A stretch of 19,364 bases of DNA from assembly GCA_018969565.1 (NCBI GenBank), contig JAGWYC010000010.1:1-19364 (forward strand), written 5' to 3'. The translations under genes were made by a program, and so were the position numbers. Below are positions 15,059-19,364 of the stretch, one piece after another. The DNA is from Bacteroidota bacterium. GTDB taxonomy: Bacteria > Bacteroidota > Bacteroidia > NS11-12g > UBA955. Under the pieces are notes generated by a model. The model saw nothing but the letters and a program-made list of their open reading frames with translations, was not told the DNA's origin and searched no databases. Each line of letters begins with the position of its first letter. The stretch's first letter is position 1.

Positions 15059-16087
15059 ATGAGAACCGTATTCACAGTTGTGCTTGCGGGGTTATTGCTG
15101 GCATCCTGCGGGATGCAGCGCCCCGCCCAGGTAAATCGTTATGATGATGCGTATTTTATTCCGGGTCAGGATGAAGCAGATCAGGTTGCACATGGACGAA
15201 AAGAACATGCCGCTCCTGAGCAGGGTAATGCCGGTTCCTACGGAAGCACGTATTCCGACCGTTTCCGGAATTTTGGTTCCGGAGGCTATTCCGGGCCTGC
15301 TCCTCGGATGAATCCCTATTATGGTTCTCCATATTATGGTTCACCTTATTCCGGCTGGGGTGGCTTTGGCTACACACCTTACGGCCCTTACGGTTATGGA
15401 TATGGTTCCTGGAATCAGCCCTGGGGATGGAATCAACCTTGGGGTGGCTACAACCCCTGGATGAACCCTTGGTCCATGCATGACCCTTGGTGGAATCATC
15501 GTTATTATCCGAACTACTTTCCACCGCCACAGCCTGCTCCGCAGCCACAACCTCATAAGCCGGGCAACCGACGCCGTATGAGCACGCCGAATCAAACCCT
15601 GCCCACAGGTCCCGGCGGTGATAACCGGGTGAATCAGCCCTTGCGTCAGGCGCCTGCGCCTTCAACCAACCCTTCAAGGCCGGCACCTAACCCGCGTAAC
15701 CAAACGCCAACACCGGATGTGCCGCAGCCTCAGAGAAATCCGCAACGACCTGCCCCGGAGGCCAGACCGAGAAACCAGCAGCCGGTGCCGCAACAACAAA
15801 CAGCACCGCAGAGACCGCCTTCCGGGGGATATAATCCTCCACCCGCATCAAACCCGACGCCGCGGATGAGTAGCCCGGCAACGCCGTCGCCCTCACCCTC
15901 TCGGAATTGGAACACTGCGCCTTCAAACAGCCCTGCCCCGCGCATGAACAGCCCGGCAACACCGGCGCCCTCACCTTCACGCAGTTGGAACAGTACACCT
16001 TCTGCAAGTCCTTCACCCAGCATGAGTGCTCCATCGGCGCCTCGTTCTTCAGGCGGACAAGGTGGTTCAGGAGGGCGCAGACCATGA
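15059..16087 (+). CDS. Low-complexity Pro/Tyr/Trp/Ser-rich lipoprotein
   Basis: A 342-residue lipoprotein from ATG 15059, which begins the signal MRTVFTVVLAGLLLASC (lipid Cys17). After ~60 ordinary polar residues comes an aromatic Gly/Tyr/Trp-rich section (PYYGSPYYGSPYSGW ... WNQPWGWNQPWGGYNPW, about 85-145). A Pro/Gln/Asn/Arg-rich section follows. Near the C-terminus are two 26-residue repeats and a partial third (PTPRMSSPATPSPSPSRNW-like, DNA period 78 nt). No enzymatic domain is visible. The composition suggests a disordered, sticky outer-membrane-anchored protein, perhaps binding peptidoglycan, the matrix or the partner protein; this is inference. It is the first gene of a pair, since its TGA overlaps the ATG of the FadL-like gene (ATGA). 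Confidence 0.8.
   Translation: MRTVFTVVLAGLLLASCGMQRPAQVNRYDDAYFIPGQDEADQVAHGRKEHAAPEQGNAGSYGSTYSDRFRNFGSGGYSGPAPRMNPYYGSPYYGSPYSGWGGFGYTPYGPYGYGYGSWNQPWGWNQPWGGYNPWMNPWSMHDPWWNHRYYPNYFPPPQPAPQPQPHKPGNRRRMSTPNQTLPTGPGGDNRVNQPLRQAPAPSTNPSRPAPNPRNQTPTPDVPQPQRNPQRPAPEARPRNQQPVPQQQTAPQRPPSGGYNPPPASNPTPRMSSPATPSPSPSRNWNTAPSNSPAPRMNSPATPAPSPSRSWNSTPSASPSPSMSAPSAPRSSGGQGGSGGRRP
15854..16087 (+). repeat. 78-nt in-frame tandem repeat (26 residues)
   Basis: Units start at 15854 and 15932, with a degenerate truncated third at 16010. Each encodes P(T/A)PRM(S/N)SPATP(S/A)PSPSR(N/S)WN followed by (T/S)(A/T)PS. The repeat lies at the C-terminus of the lipoprotein and suggests recent expansion or a length-variable tail. 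Confidence 0.8.
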
Positions 16088-17616
16088 GCAGGTTTCGCAC
16101 ATTACCCGGCCTGCTGCTCGGCCTTTCGGTATATGGTTCGGGAAATAACCTGAAGGCCCAAAATGAAAGTGATGCCATCCGCTACAGCACCGGATATTAT
16201 TTCGGCACAGCCCGCAGCATGGGTGTGGGTGGGGCAGTGAGTACCCTGGGCGCAGATGCTTCTTCCATAACCCTGAATCCTGCTGCGCTGGCTCAATACC
16301 GCAGCTCTGAGTTCAGCGGAACCTTATCCTTTCAGAACATGAGCAATAAGGCGGAGTACATCAATCATATCACCCGTGATTCCCGCTTCAACATGAACAT
16401 CCCCAACCTGAGTCTGGTGATAGCGAATCAGCGCTATAAAAACGGGAAGGCGCTTACTGAAGGTTGGACTAATTTTACGGTGGCATTTGGCGTGAACCGC
16501 AGCCATGATTTCCAAACCAGAACCTTCTTTCGCGATACCAACCGTTCCTCCAGCATCAGCGATTACTTCGCCGAACTGGCGAATGGCCAATTGGTGAATG
16601 ATTTCCCTTCAGGAAGTTTGCAGTCCATTGCCTGGAACGGCTATGCCATTGATCAGGTTTCGGGTACCAATGACAAGTACGAAAGCTCCCTGAAGGGTGG
16701 TTCTCGTTACCTGAAACAGGAGGGCATCCTGGATACCCGCGGTTCCATCATTGACTGGCACGGCTCTTTCGGAGCGAACTACAACAACAGGTTGTACCTG
16801 GGCCTCGGACTGGTGTACAGCAACTTGAGCTACATTGAAGATTTGTCCTTCACTGAAACCGACTTAAAGCAGGATCCCACCATTAAGGACCTGAAAAAAC
16901 TGGAAGTGGTGAACAATAATACCGACCGTGGAGGCTCAGTGGGCGCGCGAATCGGGATGATTGTGCGCCCGACCGACCAACTCCGTGTGGGCATAGGCAT
17001 ACAGACGCCTCGGAGTTTCCATATCAACAAAACATATACGTACCAGGTGCAGAGTTATTTTGATCCGGGATCGCCGAATGGTAATTCACCGGAACCGGCC
17101 TTTACGGATCCGGCGAACACCTACGACTATAAAGTAATTACCCCGTTTAAGGCCAATGCGGGCGCCACGTTGCTGTTCGGCAAGGCCGGATTTATCTCAG
17201 CCGATGCGGAGTTCGTGGATTATACCACCGCGAAGCTGAAGGCCCGTGACTACGGTTTTCTGGGCGAGAATGCCAATATCCGTCTTTATTACAGGCAGGT
17301 GTTGAATGTGCGTGTTGGCGGAGAGTTGGTGGTAGATATGTATCGTTTCCGTTTGGGCTATATGAACAACCCCAATCCCTTCGCCAACAATGTGAATATA
17401 CCTTATACCAGAAATCTCGGCTTCTCCGCGGTGACAGGCGGCTTTGGTATCAGGGAGGAAAAGTATTTCCTGGATATGGCCCTGATGCTCGGGAAACGAG
17501 CTGATTACTATACGCCTTATTTTGTTCAGGAAGGAAGCGGCAGGCAAGCTTATACGGTTACCAACAATTACCGCAACTGGAACTTTCTGGTTACTTTAGG
17601 ATTTCGTCTGGAGTGA
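16084..17616 (+). CDS. OmpP1/FadL/TodX-family outer-membrane protein
   Basis: A 510-residue outer-membrane barrel from ATG 16084. The signal peptide ends near ...NNLKAQ (about residue 25). It is followed by AIRYSTGYYFGTARSMGVGGAVSTLGADASSITLNPAALAQYRSSEFSG, the hallmark N-terminal hatch region of OmpP1/FadL-type transporters, including the LNPA motif. The rest alternates Tyr/Phe-rich strands and ends LVTLGFRLE, a C-terminus typical of barrels. The family moves hydrophobic compounds across the outer membrane; the ligand here is unknown. The start overlaps the preceding stop (ATGA), implying coupling to the low-complexity lipoprotein. An in-frame upstream extension to 15907 would lie antiphase inside that gene and lacks a signal peptide, so it is not used. 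A strong terminator follows. Confidence 0.88.
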   Translation: MSRFRTLPGLLLGLSVYGSGNNLKAQNESDAIRYSTGYYFGTARSMGVGGAVSTLGADASSITLNPAALAQYRSSEFSGTLSFQNMSNKAEYINHITRDSRFNMNIPNLSLVIANQRYKNGKALTEGWTNFTVAFGVNRSHDFQTRTFFRDTNRSSSISDYFAELANGQLVNDFPSGSLQSIAWNGYAIDQVSGTNDKYESSLKGGSRYLKQEGILDTRGSIIDWHGSFGANYNNRLYLGLGLVYSNLSYIEDLSFTETDLKQDPTIKDLKKLEVVNNNTDRGGSVGARIGMIVRPTDQLRVGIGIQTPRSFHINKTYTYQVQSYFDPGSPNGNSPEPAFTDPANTYDYKVITPFKANAGATLLFGKAGFISADAEFVDYTTAKLKARDYGFLGENANIRLYYRQVLNVRVGGELVVDMYRFRLGYMNNPNPFANNVNIPYTRNLGFSAVTGGFGIREEKYFLDMALMLGKRADYYTPYFVQEGSGRQAYTVTNNYRNWNFLVTLGFRLE

Positions 17617-17634
17617 AATCTCTACCGGTATAAA

Positions 17635-17667
17635 ACAAAAAACCCCCGCTCTGCGGGGGTTTTTTGT
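17635..17667. terminator. Bidirectional intrinsic terminator
   Basis: A 15-bp perfect stem (17635-17649 with 17653-17667; core AACCCCCGC / GCGGGGGTT) with a TCT loop has an A-rich left arm and T-rich right arm. It sits between two converging genes and can serve both. Confidence 0.93.
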
Positions 17668-17682
17668 TTGGAGATCTTTTAA

Positions 17683-18495
17683 TTACTGAAGTTTGCCGAT
17701 CCAGGAGTTGGAAACGGTGAACTTAGAAGTAGTAGGATCCTGTTTCCACAGAACCAGGTTCACATGCATCTTGGTTTTGTCCCAGTTGTTATTCAGGGCA
17801 CCGAAGAAGGTGAAGTTCTTTACTTCCCACTGAGCAGCGTTGTCTGCCAGCATTTCGCCGGTAGCGCTGGTGCCGAGGGTAAGGCGCAGGATGTGGTCGT
17901 GGATGTTCTTGTTGGTGCTCATGTCGCTGGTCTGAGTGGCAGAAATGCCGTCTTCAGTCAGGTATGCAGCCAGGTAGTATTTGCCAACGGTAGGAGTGAT
18001 GGCTTTGAAGAACTGAGTCTGAGCTTTTACGGTAAGATCATTGCCGCTCAGTTCAGTAGTGAACTTCATGTTGGCTTCAGGAGTCAGGGCCAGTTTCTGG
18101 TCAACATTGGTAGCGCAGCTTGAATTGGTGATGCCGTTTCCAACGATAGAAGAGAAAATCTGTCCGCCGCCACCGATGAACATGGTGGGTACTGAAGAAA
18201 CACCGAAAGTGCCGGCCAAAGCGTTGCCAGAAGCACAGTTCATGGGGTCAGCCACGCTGCCATTTACCTGGCAAGAGATGATCTGGGCCTTGTCGCCATA
18301 AGCTTTAGTGATGTACTCTTTGCCGGGCTTGCCATAAGCACCGCATGGACCGCACCAGGTGCCGCCGAAATAGAATACAGTGGCTTGCTGAGTCTGAGCA
18401 ACTACTGCAGGGTTAGGGGTAGGTGCCGGATCTTTTTTGCAGGATGCAAAGGTTACCAATGCGGCAGCCGATGCTAAGAGAAGAGCGTTTTTCAT
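17683..18495 (-). CDS. Omp28-like lipoprotein with thioredoxin fold
   Basis: A 270-residue lipoprotein with signal MKNALLLASAAALVTFASC (lipobox FASC, Cys19) and a short Pro-rich linker. A thioredoxin-like domain follows with GGTWCGPCGAYG (44-55, redox pair C48/C51) and the cis-Pro motif SVPTMF (101-106). An extra Cys pair (C75 and C87) lies between them. The second half (about 135-270) is a beta-rich domain with LTEDGI and NHI-like NIHDHILRLTL blocks, the arrangement of Bacteroidota Omp28-related outer-membrane proteins. The CxxC pair is intact, so a disulfide role in the periplasm or at the surface is possible, but Omp28 proteins have no settled function. The gene is monocistronic and divergent from the final gene. 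Confidence 0.85.
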   Translation of the reverse strand: MKNALLLASAAALVTFASCKKDPAPTPNPAVVAQTQQATVFYFGGTWCGPCGAYGKPGKEYITKAYGDKAQIISCQVNGSVADPMNCASGNALAGTFGVSSVPTMFIGGGGQIFSSIVGNGITNSSCATNVDQKLALTPEANMKFTTELSGNDLTVKAQTQFFKAITPTVGKYYLAAYLTEDGISATQTSDMSTNKNIHDHILRLTLGTSATGEMLADNAAQWEVKNFTFFGALNNNWDKTKMHVNLVLWKQDPTTSKFTVSNSWIGKLQ

Positions 18496-18608
18496 TGTTC
18501 TTTATTTGTTAATTGGTTGTTTCAGTGCGCCAAAATAGTAAAAAATACCATCCCTGCTGTATCATGCCAAAGAAAATCATGCCGGATGTTTCTTTTAACC
18601 GCTTCGTG

Positions 18609-18616
18609 TTTCTTTG
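18609..18616 (+). promoter_or_regulatory. Candidate -7 element for the last gene
   Basis: TTTCTTTG matches TAnnTTTG except at one fixed base, is followed by C, and ends 4 nt before the GTG at 18621. This is the same geometry as the TACCTTTG/GTG pair at 6110-6124. Its use would make GTG 18621 the start. Confidence 0.4.
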
Positions 18617-18620
18617 CAAA

Positions 18621-19364
18621 GTGAAGCAGTTTATCAGTCTGATTCTGGTTTCAGGTGTCTTGTTTTCAGGTGCCCTGGCCCAACAATATCATGTAGTGGA
18701 TTATGGTCGTACGGGCCCTATTCCCGCATTCATGCAAGGATTTTCGGCTTCCGAAGAAGACATCAGTGCAGAAGCCGAAGCCGGCTGGAGGCAATTGATG
18801 GGGTCGGCCACCGCCCCTGAACGCTCTGTTCCGCTGCCGTTGGGCTTCAGTCTTACACTAAATGGTACTGAATATACCCATGTACGTGCTGCCTCCAATG
18901 GATATATCACCTTTGATACTGCTGCGGCGGTGTATGCAGCTTCAGGCGCAGCTTCTCTGCCTATTGCCGCCCTGCCTTCACCGGCCTTGTATTTTGGTGG
19001 CTTGTCACTGTCGGGAAGCAATGATCGCCTCCTGTATCGCTATTCCGGTTCTGCGCCCAACCGCGCGCTGATGCTGAAGTGGTATTCCGCCACAGCAGGC
19101 TCCGCCTTCGTTTATGCTTCTGCCGTAATCATGGAAAATGGCACCTTGTGGACCGGCCTCATGTATGTTGGCAGCAATACCGCCACTTATAAGGCGCCGG
19201 TACTCTCTTTAGGATTCCAACTTTCCGCTTCTGAAGCATACATGATGCCCGGGTCTCCGAATATTGCTCCCGATTCCGCCTTGTATGGAGCTTCCGCAGC
19301 AGATAACCATTATGCAGCATATATCCCCGGCGTTGCGCCAGCCTATGATGCTCAGTGGCTGCAA
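18621..19364 (+). CDS. Secreted protein, 5' part (continues beyond window)
   Basis: The frame stays open to the last base (248 codons from GTG 18621). The GTG starts a canonical signal peptide, VKQFISLILVSGVLFSGALA followed by QQ. ATGs at 18564 and 18579 are in frame but would put 14-19 mostly uncharged residues ahead of it. The mature part contains SVPLPLGFSLTLNGTEYTHV ... ASNGYITFD, a pattern common at the N-terminus of large Bacteroidota extracellular proteins that carry a C-terminal anchor or T9SS domain. No catalytic motif is visible. T9SS export is likely but its sorting domain, if any, lies outside the window. It is divergent from the Omp28-like gene with 125 nt between. Confidence 0.8.
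   Translation, partial: MKQFISLILVSGVLFSGALAQQYHVVDYGRTGPIPAFMQGFSASEEDISAEAEAGWRQLMGSATAPERSVPLPLGFSLTLNGTEYTHVRAASNGYITFDTAAAVYAASGAASLPIAALPSPALYFGGLSLSGSNDRLLYRYSGSAPNRALMLKWYSATAGSAFVYASAVIMENGTLWTGLMYVGSNTATYKAPVLSLGFQLSASEAYMMPGSPNIAPDSALYGASAADNHYAAYIPGVAPAYDAQWLQ

Noticed and set aside
15907..16083. Extended start for the FadL-like protein
   Set aside because: It would run out of frame inside the lipoprotein gene and bury the signal peptide; the ATGA overlap at 16084 is far more typical.
15156..16178. Long minus-strand frames opposite the low-complexity lipoprotein
   Set aside because: They are antisense by-products of its biased Pro/Gly/Tyr/Ser codons and show no signal peptide, domain or promoter.
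1..19364. tRNA, rRNA, insertion sequences, phage or toxin-antitoxin genes
   Set aside because: No cloverleaf, transposase, terminal inverted repeats or small paired frames were recognised anywhere in the window.

Overview
The window looks like chromosomal DNA from a member of the Bacteroidota. Two proteins end in type IX secretion (T9SS) type A sorting domains with a YPNPV core. Lipoproteins are frequent. The ProRS is the short form without an editing insertion, and several starts are preceded by the Bacteroidota -7 element (TAnnTTTG, mostly TACCTTTGC). Shine-Dalgarno sequences are not evident. I cannot name a genus. There are no rRNA or tRNA genes, IS elements, phage genes or CRISPR arrays.

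Layout. Positions 1-1803 hold the 3' part of a large T9SS-exported protein, closed by a strong terminator. Positions 1929-5273 form a probable three-gene operon: an ALDH7-type semialdehyde dehydrogenase, an acyloxyacyl (lipid A) hydrolase-like outer-membrane protein and a TIP30/HTATIP2-like NAD(P)-binding protein. A lipoprotein carrying a TM2 domain follows (5401-6045, own terminator). Next come an EamA-type transporter and a YdjA-like nitroreductase whose reading frames overlap by 14 nt (6122-7580).

Positions 7587-13117 hold three exported redox or phosphoester proteins: a cytochrome c/VCBS lipoprotein on the minus strand, and a divergent T9SS-sorted PhoX-like protein followed by a di-heme cytochrome c peroxidase with a long N-terminal domain. 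The peroxidase is clearly poorer in G+C than the flanking genes, so part of this block may be a later arrival.

The convergent gap after the peroxidase (13118-13508) holds an unusual octamer-based repeat array. It has a shorter array of related octamers in inverted orientation beside it. ProRS follows on the minus strand. Divergent from it, a low-complexity Pro/Tyr/Trp/Ser-rich lipoprotein is coupled by an ATGA overlap to an OmpP1/FadL-type outer-membrane protein. A 15-bp-stem terminator separates these from a converging Omp28-like thioredoxin-fold lipoprotein. The last 750 bases are the 5' end of another secreted protein that runs out of the window.

Most products act in the envelope: surface cargo, lipoproteins, outer-membrane barrels and periplasmic haem enzymes. 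Nothing here is a proven new system. The best leads are the octamer array, the PhoX/peroxidase/cytochrome-VCBS block, the lipoprotein-TM2 fusion and the promoter elements abutting start codons.
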